DNA from: Peterkaempfera bronchialis
Lineage (GTDB): Bacteria; Actinomycetota; Actinomycetes; Streptomycetales; Streptomycetaceae
DNA length: 64,000 nucleotides
NCBI RefSeq assembly: GCF_003258605.2
Contig: NZ_CP031264.1
Location: forward strand, 2,666,001-2,730,000
Direction: 5' to 3'
Shown: piece by piece, positions 12,768 to 21,806 of the stretch
Position numbering within the stretch: the first letter of the stretch is position 1
Layout: every line of letters begins with the position of its first letter
Notes under the pieces: generated by a model
The model's database searches: none
The model's input: the letters and a program-made list of their open reading frames with translations, nothing else
What the model was told of the DNA's origin: nothing
Made by a program: the position numbers and the translations under genes

Positions 12768-14810
12768 TCAGCCCACGGTCAGCCGCTGCGCCTTGGAGAG
12801 GTCCGGTGCCACCGGGCCCCGGGCCGGGGCGGGGGACGGGGCGGGGGCGCTCCCGGTGCCCGCGGTGGCCGAGCGGGCGACCGCGCCGGTGGTGGCGCTC
12901 TTGGGGATGGCGCCGCCGGCGTAGTTCACCGTGCGGAACCAGTTGGCGTCGGCGCTGATGGCGGTGCCGATGGCGGTCACCACGTCCTTGGGCACCTTGC
13001 TGTACGGGCTGATCACCGCCACGCTGTTGATCCCTGCGGCATGGTTGATCAGGTAGTTCCGGGTCATGCCGGGCAGCGTCTTGGTACCGCTCCACAGCAG
13101 CGGACCGAAGCGGGACATCGCCGAACCGGCGTTCAGCCCGGACTGCCAGTCGTTGCCGGGGGCCAGCCCCACGGTGCTGGTGTACGACCACCAGAAGTTG
13201 GCCAGGTTGACGGCGACCGCCTCATGGCTGCTGCCGCCGACGTACCAGTAGTCCCAGCTGTTCGGCCAGCGCGGGAGCTTGCCGTGGTCGTAAGCGCCGA
13301 GCAGCGCCTTCCGCGCGTCGGCGCCGACCGGGAGCATCCGGGTGCTCTTGGGGCTCAGCTTGTTGAGGTAGGCCGTCACCGACCCGCTGAGGCTGCGCCC
13401 GTCGGTGAGCACCACCACGGCCCGGCTGCCCGAGGAGGAACCGGCCGCAGCGGCGGCGGCCAGCGCGTCGTGGTAGTCCTTGCCGGTGGCCAGGAAGACC
13501 CACTGCGGCTTGCTGGTGGACGCCTTGGCCACGGCCACCGAGGCGGCGTAGCGGTCGCCGCCGGACAGCCGGACCGGCTTGTAGCCGAGCTTCTTCACCT
13601 GGTCGGACAGCTTGCTGCTCAGCACCTTGGTGTTGCCGACCAGGTAGACCGTCGCGCCCTTGCGGAGCACCCGCTTCAGCTCGCCGGAGGCGGCGCTGCT
13701 CAGCGAGCCGGCGCCGGTGGTGAGCACCGGGCCCTGCTTGGTACCGGCCAGCGCGGAGGCGGTCAGGGCGTAGGAGGGCGAGCCGCCGTTGACCAGGACG
13801 GCCGACTTGGCGGCGAGCAGGCCGGGGACGTGCTTGCGGCCGTAGCTGTCCCAGGTCCAGCGGGAGGCGGCGACATTGGTGCTGACGCTGCCGGAGCCGT
13901 ACACCCGGGCGACGTAGTTGTAGCGCAGCGGCTGCCAGGCGACGTCGGTCCACCCGTCGCTGTTCGGGACGGCGGTGGCGGCGCCGGTGGCGACGTCGAG
14001 CAGCTCCAGGTGCCGCTGGTCGGTGCCGGTGGCGACATAGGCGATCCGGTCGCCCTTGGGCGACCAGGACGGGCGCTGGTGCTGGGTGGTGTCCGTGGTC
14101 AGCTGCTTGAGCCCGGTGCCGTCGACCCGGACCGAGAACAGCTGGCGGACACCGTCGACGGTCCGCACGAAGACGACCCGGGTGGCGTCGGCGGAGAGCG
14201 CCGGCTGGGTCGCGTCGGCGGCCAGCTTGCGGAAGGAGCCGTTGGCGTCGTTGTACAGCCAGACCGCCGCCGCTCCGGTGTGGCTGCAGTCCGGGCCGGT
14301 GCGGACGAAGACCAGCAGCGGGCCGTCGCTGCCGCTGGGCTGCGAGTCGCAGCCGGCCTTCTTGGCGGCGAAGAGCGGCTGCGGCCAGGTGGAGCCGTCG
14401 GAGGCGGCGGTGCGCAGCCGGCCGCCGGTCCGGAAGACGACGCTGTCGCCGCCGTACCAGAAGGTCGGGTCGGAGACCGCGCCGCCGCCGTTCTTCTGGG
14501 TGATGCGCTGCTCGAACGCGCCGTCCTGACGGATCGTCACCAGTTCGTTGCTCTGGTACGGGTCGACGAGGGCCGCGCGGCTGCCGTCCGGCGACCATGC
14601 CGGGGCGGTGCCCTGGCGCAGGTAGCGGGAGCCGGAGCCGTCGGGTGAGATGCGGTAGAGGTTGCTGCCGTCGGTACCGAGCAGCCGGCCGTCCGAGGCG
14701 GCCCATGAGCCGGCCGCTGCCGCCTCACCGGCGGTGAGGGAGAGCGTGCCCGCGGAGACCGCGAGCACGGAGGCGAGCGCCACGGAGGCGCGACGCAGAC
14801 GGTGATTCAC
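12768..14810 (-). CDS. Secreted beta-propeller plus cell-wall-binding repeat 2 protein
   Basis: 680 residues from GTG at 14810. A Sec signal peptide spans about 1-33 (ending GEAAAA). Residues 35-330 hold TolB/PD40-like propeller blades (repeated APAWSPDGSRAAL, PSWSPKGDRIAYV). Residues about 340-640 hold three cell-wall-binding repeat 2 (PF04122-type) units with RLSGGDRYAASVAVAK and VFLATGKDYHDALAAA, known to bind peptidoglycan or secondary wall polymers. The tail is Pro/Ala-rich. Role unknown: probably a wall-anchored binding protein. A GGGGGG tract lies 7-12 nt before the start; the frame is open 49 codons further. It ends at a bidirectional terminator and follows the deacetylase lipoprotein by 186 nt. 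Confidence 0.8.
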   Translation of the reverse strand: MNHRLRRASVALASVLAVSAGTLSLTAGEAAAAGSWAASDGRLLGTDGSNLYRISPDGSGSRYLRQGTAPAWSPDGSRAALVDPYQSNELVTIRQDGAFEQRITQKNGGGAVSDPTFWYGGDSVVFRTGGRLRTAASDGSTWPQPLFAAKKAGCDSQPSGSDGPLLVFVRTGPDCSHTGAAAVWLYNDANGSFRKLAADATQPALSADATRVVFVRTVDGVRQLFSVRVDGTGLKQLTTDTTQHQRPSWSPKGDRIAYVATGTDQRHLELLDVATGAATAVPNSDGWTDVAWQPLRYNYVARVYGSGSVSTNVAASRWTWDSYGRKHVPGLLAAKSAVLVNGGSPSYALTASALAGTKQGPVLTTGAGSLSSAASGELKRVLRKGATVYLVGNTKVLSSKLSDQVKKLGYKPVRLSGGDRYAASVAVAKASTSKPQWVFLATGKDYHDALAAAAAAGSSSGSRAVVVLTDGRSLSGSVTAYLNKLSPKSTRMLPVGADARKALLGAYDHGKLPRWPNSWDYWYVGGSSHEAVAVNLANFWWSYTSTVGLAPGNDWQSGLNAGSAMSRFGPLLWSGTKTLPGMTRNYLINHAAGINSVAVISPYSKVPKDVVTAIGTAISADANWFRTVNYAGGAIPKSATTGAVARSATAGTGSAPAPSPAPARGPVAPDLSKAQRLTVG

Positions 14811-14996
14811 GTAGGAGCCCCCCAGGCGAAAGCGCGTGCGCCGGCACGCGGAAGATGCCACCGGTACGCCCGCATCCCCGCGGGCCCGCTCGGAGTCCGC
14901 TCCGGGGCGGTGGCGACAGGAGCCTAGCGGGACACCCTCCCGCAGGGGAACTGACATTCGAGAAGTGTGATCATCCGCAAGAGATGTGACGGCTGA

Positions 14997-15875
14997 TCAG
15001 TGCGGAGGCCCCAGATAGTCGTCCAGCCGGCCGACGCTGAAGCCCTGCTGCTGGATGCGGTGGAGCAGACTGCCGAACATCTCGGTCATGGTGTGGTTCT
15101 TGAGCTCGGCCGGGCCTCGGAAGTGGGCCAGCACGATGTCGCCGGGGCGCAGCTTCCGGTCGGCGGTCTGGTACTGCATGTCGGTGATCTGCATGGACTC
15201 CTTCCAGAGCACCACCGCCCGGATCCCGCACGACTTGGCGGCCTCCAGCGTCGCCGCGTTGTAGTTCCCGTACGGCGGCCGGAAGAGCGTCGGCGCCGTG
15301 CCGTACTCCTTGGCGAGCTTCTGCTGCTGACCGCAGATCTCGGCCCGCTGCGCCTCGGCGCCGAGGGTGGGCAGGTCGGGGTGGGTGAGGGTGTGGTTCT
15401 GGATGGTGTTGCCGAGCCGCTGGAGCGGGGTGAAGTAGCCGTAGTCGGGGCGGATGGCGGCGTCGGTGAGGAACATGGTGACCGGCACCTTCAGCTCGCG
15501 CATCATGCGGACGAACCGGGGGTCCTTCTCGGCGCCGTCGTCGATGGTGAGGAAGACCACCCGGTCCCGGGTGGGTATTCGGCTGACGACCGGGATCGGG
15601 CCGGGGCCGCCCAGCTTCACCGGGGGCACGGCGGGCGGCTTCGGGGCGGGCTTCAGCGGGGTGAGGTGCCAGGCCCGCCAGTACGCCGCCTGCCGTTGGG
15701 CGTCCGCGTCGGGCCGGGCGGGCGTACCCGCCGTGGTGGGCGAGGCCGAGGGTGCCGGGCCGCCGCCGGTGGGCGCTGCGCGGCCCGGGGCTCCGGTGGC
15801 GCAGGCGGTCAGCGCCGCCGCCAGCACTGCGGCGCCCGCCATCCGCCCGGTGGCCGTTCTGCTGCTGCCGTGCAT
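14997..15875 (-). CDS. NodB-type polysaccharide deacetylase lipoprotein
   Basis: 292 residues. A lipobox (ALTAC, Cys25) after a short hydrophobic segment predicts membrane anchoring outside the cell. A Pro/Ala linker leads to a CE4 domain with all five motifs: TIDDG (Asp112, Asp113), HTLTH (His161, His165), RPPYG (199-203), a Trp-containing strand (VVLWKES) and the His of LAHF (251). Such enzymes deacetylate peptidoglycan or chitin-like glycans; the substrate is not known here. Start is the ATG at 15875 with AGGGCGG 5 nt upstream; a GTG two codons earlier overlaps that site. It lies 75 nt downstream of the t6A block on the same strand. Confidence 0.88.
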   Translation of the reverse strand: MHGSSRTATGRMAGAAVLAAALTACATGAPGRAAPTGGGPAPSASPTTAGTPARPDADAQRQAAYWRAWHLTPLKPAPKPPAVPPVKLGGPGPIPVVSRIPTRDRVVFLTIDDGAEKDPRFVRMMRELKVPVTMFLTDAAIRPDYGYFTPLQRLGNTIQNHTLTHPDLPTLGAEAQRAEICGQQQKLAKEYGTAPTLFRPPYGNYNAATLEAAKSCGIRAVVLWKESMQITDMQYQTADRKLRPGDIVLAHFRGPAELKNHTMTEMFGSLLHRIQQQGFSVGRLDDYLGPPH

Positions 15876-15950
15876 GATCACCGCCCTGGTTCGTCCGATC
15901 GCCCCTGTGAGGACGCCACAGGAGGGCGAACGGTTGTCCAGAGATACGGA

Positions 15951-16250
15951 TCAAGGGTAGGTGTCGACCCGTTGGAACCGCCAGCGGTGCGCGTCCCTGC
16001 GGAGTAGTCCGGCCGGGGGGTCCGGCAGCTCCGGCAGGGTCCGGCTCTCGGGCTCCTGCGCCGCCCCGGGGGCGACCGACCACCAGGTGATCACCAGCAC
16101 CCGGTCCTGGTCGGCGGTGAACACCTCGGCCCGCTCCAGACCGGCCGCCGAGGCGGTGAGCTCGGGCAGGGCGTACCGCAGCACCCAGTCCAGCAGCACC
16201 CCGCCACGGCCCTCGGCCGCCCGCGCCTCCCACATCAGGGTGGTGGTCAT
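15951..16250 (-). CDS. Conserved small protein translationally coupled to tsaD
   Basis: 99 residues, function unknown. The ATG at 16250 overlaps the tsaD stop (ATGA), so it is the fourth cistron of tsaB-rimI-tsaD. No signal peptide or membrane segment. The pattern of an early amphipathic helix ([19 protein letters not shown]) then strand ([18 protein letters not shown]) is compatible with a ferredoxin-like dimeric barrel, but this is only a guess from predicted secondary structure. The reading frame is open far upstream in tsaD, but codon bias and the stop-start overlap support this short form. Confidence 0.75.
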   Translation of the reverse strand: MTTTLMWEARAAEGRGGVLLDWVLRYALPELTASAAGLERAEVFTADQDRVLVITWWSVAPGAAQEPESRTLPELPDPPAGLLRRDAHRWRFQRVDTYP

Positions 16251-17419
16251 GCCCGGCCCCCCAGGGCGCGGTGGGCGTGGGCGTGGACGGCGCCATGGGC
16301 GTCGGGCGACAAGCCGCCCGGGAGCGATGTGTCGGGTACCGAGACATCGGTGACCGGGAGGGAGGAGTCGGCGGAGAGGTCGATGGCCGACGCCGGGCGC
16401 CCCCGCCACACCATCTCGGCGCCGAGCGCGGCCACCATGGCCCCGTTGTCGGTGCAGAGCCCCGGCCGGGGCACCCGCAGCCGGATACCGGCCCGCTCGC
16501 AGCGCTCCTCCGCCATCGCCCGCAGCCGCGAGTTGGCCGCCACCCCGCCGCCGATCATCAGATGGTCGACGCCATTGGCCCGGCACGCCTTGACTGCCTT
16601 GCGGGTCAGCACATCGGTGACGGCCTCCTGGAAGGACGCGGCGACATCCGCCACCGGCACCTGCTCGCCCGCCCGCCGCTTCTGCTCCACCCAGCGGGCC
16701 ACGGCCGTCTTCAGGCCGGAGAAGGAGAAGTCGTACTCCGCGTCCCGGGGGCCGGTGAGGCCGCGCGGGAAGCGGATCGCCTCCGGATCGCCCTCCCGCG
16801 CCATCCGGTCCACCACCGGGCCGCCGGGGAAGCCCAGACCGAGCACCCGGGCCACCTTGTCGAACGCCTCGCCCGCCGCATCGTCGATGGTGGCGCCCAG
16901 CGGCCGGACGTCGCTGGTGATGTCCTCGGTGAGCAGCAGCGAGGAGTGCCCGCCGGAGACCAGCAGCGCCATGGTGGGCTCGGGCAGTCTGCCGTGCTCC
17001 AGCTGGTCGACGCAGATGTGCGAGGCCAGGTGGTTGACGCCGTACAGCGGCTTGCCGAGCGCATAGGCGTACGCCTTGGCCGCCGACACCCCGACCAGCA
17101 GCGCTCCGGCCAGGCCCGGCCCGGCGGTCACCGCGATGCCGTCCAGGTCGCTCGCCTTCAGCCCCGCCTGGTCCAGCGCCCGCTGCACGGTGGGGACCAT
17201 GGCCTCCAGATGCGCCCGGCTGGCGACCTCGGGGACGACGCCGCCGAACCGGGCGTGCTCGTCGACGCTGGAGGCCACCGCGTCGGCCAGCAGGGTGGTG
17301 CCACGGACGATGCCGACGCCGGTCTCGTCGCAGGAGGTCTCGATGCCCAGCACCAGGGGCTCGTCACCCCTGCCGGTGCCGCTCGCCGGGCGCCCTTCTC
17401 CGCTGCCGGTACCGCTCAC
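16247..17419 (-). CDS. tsaD: tRNA N6-threonylcarbamoyltransferase TsaD
   Basis: 390 residues. Kae1/TsaD transfers the threonylcarbamoyl group to A37 of ANN-decoding tRNAs, with TsaB and TsaE. ETSCDETG (27-34) opens the ASKHA fold, HLASH (130-134) is the His-x3-His metal site, and [11 protein letters not shown] and [17 protein letters not shown] form the nucleotide site. The C-terminus ends in a His-containing tail (HGAVHAHAH). The GTG start at 17419 overlaps the rimI stop (GTGA), arguing for translational coupling; the reading frame continues upstream through rimI. Confidence 0.96.
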   Translation of the reverse strand: MSGTGSGEGRPASGTGRGDEPLVLGIETSCDETGVGIVRGTTLLADAVASSVDEHARFGGVVPEVASRAHLEAMVPTVQRALDQAGLKASDLDGIAVTAGPGLAGALLVGVSAAKAYAYALGKPLYGVNHLASHICVDQLEHGRLPEPTMALLVSGGHSSLLLTEDITSDVRPLGATIDDAAGEAFDKVARVLGLGFPGGPVVDRMAREGDPEAIRFPRGLTGPRDAEYDFSFSGLKTAVARWVEQKRRAGEQVPVADVAASFQEAVTDVLTRKAVKACRANGVDHLMIGGGVAANSRLRAMAEERCERAGIRLRVPRPGLCTDNGAMVAALGAEMVWRGRPASAIDLSADSSLPVTDVSVPDTSLPGGLSPDAHGAVHAHAHRALGGRA

Positions 17420-17955
17420 TGCTGCGCTCCCTCGGTCCTCGTTCGCATGTCGTCGGTCGCTTCCGGCAGCGGGGCGCGGGCCGGGTCCGCCAGGCGCATC
17501 ACCAGGGCGTCCACGCCGGCGGGCTGGTAGTAGTTGCGGCGCACCCCGACCGGCTCGAAGCCGAACCGCTCGTACAGCCGCTGGGCGCGCGGATTGTCGA
17601 CCCGCACCTCCAGCAGCAGGTCGGCGCAGCCCCGCCTCCCCGCCTCCCGGACCAGCTCGGTGAGCAGCCGGGAGCCGAGCCCCGTACCCCAGTGCTCGCG
17701 GGCCACCGCGATGGTCTGCACATCGCCCTCGCCGCCGACCGCCATCAGCCCGGCGTAGCCGGCGATGCGGCCGGTGCCGTCCTCGGCCACCGTGTAGTGG
17801 CGGGTGGCGCCCGGGTGGCGGGTCTCGGCGAGTTCGGACCAGAACATGCCCGCCGACCAGGCGTCCTCGGGGAAGAGCACCCGCTCCAGCTCCAGCACCG
17901 GCTCGATGTCCCACCAGCGCATGGGCCGCAGTACGGCGCCGTCCGCACCGCTCAC
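17416..17955 (-). CDS. rimI: RimI-like GNAT N-acetyltransferase
   Basis: 179 residues. GNAT fold with the acetyl-CoA loop [13 protein letters not shown] (motif A, Q/RxxGxG/A) and the C-terminal [23 protein letters not shown] typical of RimI, which acetylates the N-terminus of ribosomal protein S18 in enterobacteria. In actinobacteria rimI sits between tsaB and tsaD as here. The GTG start at 17955 overlaps the tsaB stop (GTGA). The true target in this host is not shown. Confidence 0.92.
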   Translation of the reverse strand: MSGADGAVLRPMRWWDIEPVLELERVLFPEDAWSAGMFWSELAETRHPGATRHYTVAEDGTGRIAGYAGLMAVGGEGDVQTIAVAREHWGTGLGSRLLTELVREAGRRGCADLLLEVRVDNPRAQRLYERFGFEPVGVRRNYYQPAGVDALVMRLADPARAPLPEATDDMRTRTEGAQQ

Positions 17956-18614
17956 GCCGGGAGCACCGCCTTGTAGCCGGCGGGCACCTGGGCGTCCGGG
18001 CGGCGCAGGTAGAGCGGGACGGGCGGCAGCAGCTCGGCACCGGCCGCCAGCCGCTCGGCGGCCACGGCCGCCAGATGTCCGGCGGAGACGTGCTCGGGGC
18101 CCTGGGCGAGGGGGAAGGCATCCGGGTAGAGCAGCGCCCCGGCGCCCACGGCGGGCAGCCCGGCCACCTGCTCGGCGAGGTCGGCGGGCCGGTCGACGTC
18201 CGGGCCGGAGATCCGCGCCCCGTCCCCGTCGTAGCGGGCCCAGTAGACCTCCTTGCGGCGGGCGTCGGTGGCGGCGGTGAACGGCCCGGCCAGGCCGTCC
18301 GCGCGGGCGGCGTGCGCCAGCCCGTCCAGGGTGCAGACGCCGTGTACGGGGAGGTCCAGGGCGTGGCCGAGGGCCGCTGCGGTGACCAGGCCGACCCGCA
18401 GCCCGGTGTACGGGCCGGGGCCGACGCCCACCACGACGGCGGTCAGGTCGCCCTTGGCCGCACCGGCTTCCCGCAGCACCTGGTCGATCACCGGCAGCAG
18501 CAGCTCACCGTGGCGCCGGGCGTCGATCCGGGTGGACTCGGCGACCACGGCCGTCCCGTCGTGCACGGCGGCGGTGACGGCGGGGGTCGCGGTGTCGAAG
18601 GCGAGGAGGAGCAC
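17952..18614 (-). CDS. tsaB: TsaB, t6A complex scaffold
   Basis: 220 residues. Inactive ASKHA paralogue of TsaD that dimerises with it for tRNA t6A synthesis. [16 protein letters not shown] and [18 protein letters not shown] are family signatures; the HxxxH metal site of TsaD is absent as expected. GTG start at 18614 with only a weak ribosome site, so this is the first cistron of the block and may be near-leaderless. Divergent from the membrane-anchored protein at 18826. Confidence 0.94.
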   Translation of the reverse strand: MLLLAFDTATPAVTAAVHDGTAVVAESTRIDARRHGELLLPVIDQVLREAGAAKGDLTAVVVGVGPGPYTGLRVGLVTAAALGHALDLPVHGVCTLDGLAHAARADGLAGPFTAATDARRKEVYWARYDGDGARISGPDVDRPADLAEQVAGLPAVGAGALLYPDAFPLAQGPEHVSAGHLAAVAAERLAAGAELLPPVPLYLRRPDAQVPAGYKAVLPA

Positions 18615-18825
18615 GGGAACCTACAACCGTGGTGGGGTCTGCTGTCTCGTGCACCATGCTACGTTCCGCGCGCCCGCCCTAGGGCCCGGCAGCCGCCCCG
18701 GCCCGCGCGGCCACCGGGCCGGCCCGGTGGCCACCCGTTCCGCCCACCACCCGGACCGGGGGAAGGCGGAACCAGTGGCTGCTGGCACGATGGGAGGCGA
18801 CAGAGAGCGGAAGGCAGGAGTGCTC

Positions 18826-19395
18826 GTGGCGAAGATCGGTTCGGGGATGGTCGTCACCGGCCTCACCCTGGGGGCGCTGGCGGTGGTCGCCGCGCTCGCC
18901 GTGCAGGCGAACGGCACCGAGCGCAAGGCCGCCCCGGCCTCACCCCCGCCACCGACGGCGACGACCACCGCGTCGCCCGGGGCCTCGGCGGTGAAGCGGC
19001 CGGGGACGCCCGCACTGCCCGCCGACTCGGGCAGCGGGCAGCGGGTGGTCTACTCGCTGGACGCCGACCGGGTGTGGCTGGTGGACCCGGCGCACAAGCC
19101 GCAGGTGGTGCGCACCTTCACGGTCCAGCCCAGCACGCTCGACCCGGAGCCGGGCAGCTACCAGGTCTTCGCCCGCGACACCGCGCTCACCGGCTCCGAC
19201 GGGCGGCCGATCGAGCATGTGGTGCTCTTCGCCCGGGTCTCCGGCACGGTGGTCGGGTTCAGCGCTGCGGTGGACGGGACGACACCCAAGCCGGACCCCA
19301 AGCAGCGGACCGGCGGGATCCGGGAGACCCGCGCGGACGCCAAGGCGCTCTGGGACTTCGCCGGGCTCCAGAGCACGGTCGTGGTGGTGCGCTGA
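18826..19395 (+). CDS. Membrane-anchored or secreted protein of unknown function
   Basis: 189 residues. One hydrophobic segment (about 7-27, VVTGLTLGALAVVAALAV) acts as signal anchor, followed by a Pro/Ser/Thr linker and a small extracellular domain with no family I recognise. AGGAG 5 nt before GTG at 18826 sets the start; an ATG at 18790 is in frame but lacks a ribosome site. Its stop is 4 nt from the stop of the converging 70-residue ORF, and the junction is a 12-bp palindrome (CCGCCTAGGCGG). Confidence 0.7.
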   Translation: MAKIGSGMVVTGLTLGALAVVAALAVQANGTERKAAPASPPPPTATTTASPGASAVKRPGTPALPADSGSGQRVVYSLDADRVWLVDPAHKPQVVRTFTVQPSTLDPEPGSYQVFARDTALTGSDGRPIEHVVLFARVSGTVVGFSAAVDGTTPKPDPKQRTGGIRETRADAKALWDFAGLQSTVVVVR

Positions 19396-19399
19396 CCGC

Positions 19400-19612
19400 C
19401 TAGGCGGCCCGGTGCAGGCGCGGCCGGCCGGTCGGCGCGGCGGGCGCGGCCGGTTCCTCGGCTGCGGCCGGTGCTGCGCTCGGTTCGCCGGCCGGGGGCG
19501 GGGTGGAGACTGCGGCGGCGGCCGCGCAGGCGGCCAGGACGGCCCGGAAACCGACGGCCGGTGGCTGGGACGGGTCGGCCGGGGACCGGCCCTGCTGAGT
19601 GCTGCTCGGCAT
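19400..19612 (-). CDS. Small protein of unknown function, 70 residues
   Basis: A perfect AGGAGG 4 nt before the ATG at 19612 and strongly G/C-ending codons make this a real gene. It begins PSSTQQGRSPADPSQPP, has a short hydrophobic helix (FRAVLAACAAAAAV) and a Pro/Ala/Glu-rich tail ending in PRLHRAA. No family recognised. Its 5' region holds GTGTACCTAA and, further up, three tandem copies of an 11-nt motif. It is downstream of tsaE on the same strand but separated by 125 nt with those repeats, so it likely has its own promoter. Confidence 0.65.
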   Translation of the reverse strand: MPSSTQQGRSPADPSQPPAVGFRAVLAACAAAAAVSTPPPAGEPSAAPAAAEEPAAPAAPTGRPRLHRAA

Positions 19613-19686
19613 GGCGCCTCCTGGAGTTAGGTACACCTCACCGCAGACTCCATGTGACCATGCCCGGTCCCGGCAGCGCAACAACA

Positions 19687-19734
19687 TGCCGACAACGTGT
19701 CGGCAACGCGTCGGCGGCAACGCGTCGGCAGCAG
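19687..19734. repeat. Palindrome and tandem repeats between tsaE and the 70-residue ORF
   Basis: TGCCGACA-ACG-TGTCGGCA (19687-19705) is a perfect 8-bp inverted repeat. Its right half begins a series AACGTGTCGGC, AACGCGTCGGCGGC, AACGCGTCGGCAGC spaced 11-14 nt. It lies 75-125 nt before the small ORF start, where an operator would be expected. Confidence 0.6.
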
Positions 19735-19737
19735 CCG

Positions 19738-20244
19738 CTACCGGTCCAGCATCGACAGGTCGGCACCGTCCCAGCGCCGCCCCACGCCGCAGAGCACCAC
19801 CCGGCGCGGGTCGGAGTCGTCGTCGGCGGCCGGGGCGTCGCCGCCCAGGGTGCGCTCGATGCGGACCTCCAGCCGGTCCTCGGACAGCTCCTCCACCTTG
19901 CCCTCGCCCCACTCCACGACCACCACCGACTCGGGCAGCGAGACATCCAGGTCGAGGTCGTCCATCTCCTCCAGGCCGCCGCCCAGCCGGTAGGCGTCCA
20001 CATGCACCAGCGGCGGGCCGCCGACCTGCGAGGGGTGCACCCGGGCGATCACAAAGGTGGGCGAGGTGACCGCGCCGCGCACCCCCAGCCCCTCCCCCAG
20101 CCCCCGGGTGAGCGTGGTCTTCCCGGCGCCCAGCTCCCCGGAGAGCAGCACCAGGTCGCCGGGGCGCAGCAGCGCGGCCAGGTCGCGGCCCAGCCGCCGC
20201 ATCAGCTCGGGGGTGGGCACGGTGAGGGTGGCGTACGAGCCCAT
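19738..20244 (-). CDS. tsaE: TsaE, t6A complex ATPase
   Basis: 168 residues, the family's normal length. Walker A GELGAGKT at 36-43, then TSPTFVIARVH and the second motif VDAYRLGG. TsaE hydrolyses ATP to reset the TsaB-TsaD dimer during tRNA t6A synthesis. ATG at 20244; no strong ribosome site. Preceded on the same strand by the alpha/beta hydrolase (71-nt gap) and alr, a gene order typical of Streptomyces. Confidence 0.95.
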   Translation of the reverse strand: MGSYATLTVPTPELMRRLGRDLAALLRPGDLVLLSGELGAGKTTLTRGLGEGLGVRGAVTSPTFVIARVHPSQVGGPPLVHVDAYRLGGGLEEMDDLDLDVSLPESVVVVEWGEGKVEELSEDRLEVRIERTLGGDAPAADDDSDPRRVVLCGVGRRWDGADLSMLDR

Positions 20245-20315
20245 GGGTCTGTCTCGGTCCTTCCGGGGTGGGCGTGGCGGAGTGCGGGTCGTGGCGGAGT
20301 GCGGGTGTCCGGCTC

Positions 20316-21806
20316 TCAGGGTCGCATGCCGAGGTCGCCGGCGGACCCCTCCTCGCCGCAGTCGGGCAGGTCGGAGGGCAGGGCTCCGCAGCGGCGGGCG
20401 GCGCGCTCCAGCAGCGCCGCCAGGTGGTCGCCGACCAGTTCCGGGTGCTCCAGCATCACCAGGTGGCCCGCGTCGGGGACGAGTACCAGCTCGGCGCCGG
20501 GCAGCGCCTCGGCTATCGCCTCGCTGTGGCCGGGCGGGGTGAGCAGGTCCCGGGTACCGGCCAGCACCAGGGTGGGGATGCCGTCCATGGCGGCCAGCGC
20601 GGATGTCTTGTCGTGCAGGCCGAAGGCCGGGTAGAACTCGGCGACCACATCGATGGGGGTGGCCTCCAGCATCTGCTCGGCGAAGCGGGCGACCGCCGGA
20701 TCGACCTCCCCGCTGCCGAAGGAGAACTTGCGGTACAGCACCGCCGTCAGCTCGCTGCCCGCCCGCCGGGTGGCCTCCACCAGCTCCACCTGGCGGCCCA
20801 GCACCCTGAGCACCCCCGGCGCGAACCGGTGCAGCACCTTGGCGCCGTAGGCGGGCAGCCCGAGGGTGACCTCACGCCAGTTGCCGGCGGTGGTGCCGAT
20901 CAGGGCCACCCCCGCGACCCGGTCGCTGAAGTAGTCCGGGTCCTGGTCGGCCAGCGCCATGATCGTCATACCGCCCATGGAGTGGCCCACCAGCACCAGG
21001 GGCCCTTCGGGGGCCACGGCGTCCAGGACGGCCCGTAGGTCGCCGCCGAGCTGGTCGATGGTGGCGGCCTCGCCGGACTGGTACGAGTGGCCGCGCTCGG
21101 AGCGGCCGTGGCTGCGCTGGTCCCAGAAGACCAGGCGGGTGTCGTCCCGGAGCCGGGCGCGCTGGAAGTGCCAGCTGTCCTGGTTGAGGCAGTAGCCGTG
21201 GCAGAAGACCACGGTGAGCGGTGCGGTCCCGCCCAGGGCGGCGCCGGGCGTGCCGTCGGCGCCGGTGGGGGCGGTGGCCGGACAGGCCGGCATCCGCTGC
21301 TGCGGGCGGCGGCGGCCGAACCAGCCGCGCCGTATCAGGGCGTCGTCCGGGTCCTCGCCGGGCGGCTCGGCGAAGGCGGCGGCTGAGGCGGGGTCTGAGG
21401 CGGAGGCGACGGGGTTTGAAGCGGGGTCGCAGTCCGGTGCCGGGTCCATCGCTGCGGTATCCCGGCCGGGCCGGGCGAGGCCGTCGAGTTCCACATAGAG
21501 CCGGGTGCCGTCCTCGGCGGCGATCTGGCGGGAGACCCCGCGCAGCGAGCCGAACGGCGCGGCGGCGTCCAGTTCGGCGCGGGCGCGCAGCCGCATCGTC
21601 CGGCCGACGGTGAGCCGTTCCAGGGCGACCCCGGCGGCGGCGCCCGCCGCGACCACGCCCACCGAGAGGCCGAAGACGCCCGCCCGGCGACCGGCCCTGA
21701 GCAGCCGGCCGTCCACGGTCGCCCCGGCGACCTCGCCGACCGCCTGGACCGCCCGGGCCGCGGACTCGGCCGCCCCGGCCGCCGCGCGGCCCGCCTCGCC
21801 GCTCAT
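20316..21806 (-). CDS. Alpha/beta hydrolase with N-terminal membrane segment
   Basis: 496 residues. A probable membrane helix lies at about 43-62 (VFGLSVGVVAAGAAAGVAL). Between the domain start (SRQIAAEDGTRLYVE) and the oxyanion strand (VVFCHGYCLNQDSW) is a low-complexity insert of about 80 residues. Catalytic triad: Ser276 in GHSMGG, Asp in AGTRDLLTP, His in DAGHLVMLEHP. Substrate unknown. ATG at 21806 follows GAGG by 7 nt and overlaps the stop of a possible 10-codon leader ORF. Confidence 0.88.
   Translation of the reverse strand: MSGEAGRAAAGAAESAARAVQAVGEVAGATVDGRLLRAGRRAGVFGLSVGVVAAGAAAGVALERLTVGRTMRLRARAELDAAAPFGSLRGVSRQIAAEDGTRLYVELDGLARPGRDTAAMDPAPDCDPASNPVASASDPASAAAFAEPPGEDPDDALIRRGWFGRRRPQQRMPACPATAPTGADGTPGAALGGTAPLTVVFCHGYCLNQDSWHFQRARLRDDTRLVFWDQRSHGRSERGHSYQSGEAATIDQLGGDLRAVLDAVAPEGPLVLVGHSMGGMTIMALADQDPDYFSDRVAGVALIGTTAGNWREVTLGLPAYGAKVLHRFAPGVLRVLGRQVELVEATRRAGSELTAVLYRKFSFGSGEVDPAVARFAEQMLEATPIDVVAEFYPAFGLHDKTSALAAMDGIPTLVLAGTRDLLTPPGHSEAIAEALPGAELVLVPDAGHLVMLEHPELVGDHLAALLERAARRCGALPSDLPDCGEEGSAGDLGMRP

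Noticed and set aside
19396-19407. Palindrome CCGCCTAGGCGG at converging stops as terminator
   Set aside because: Stem without loop is too short to act as a terminator hairpin; it may be chance from the two stop contexts.
19625-19640. TTAGGTACACCTCA as an iron (DmdR) box
   Set aside because: The DtxR/DmdR box is a 19-bp palindrome; this element is 14 bp and lacks the middle.
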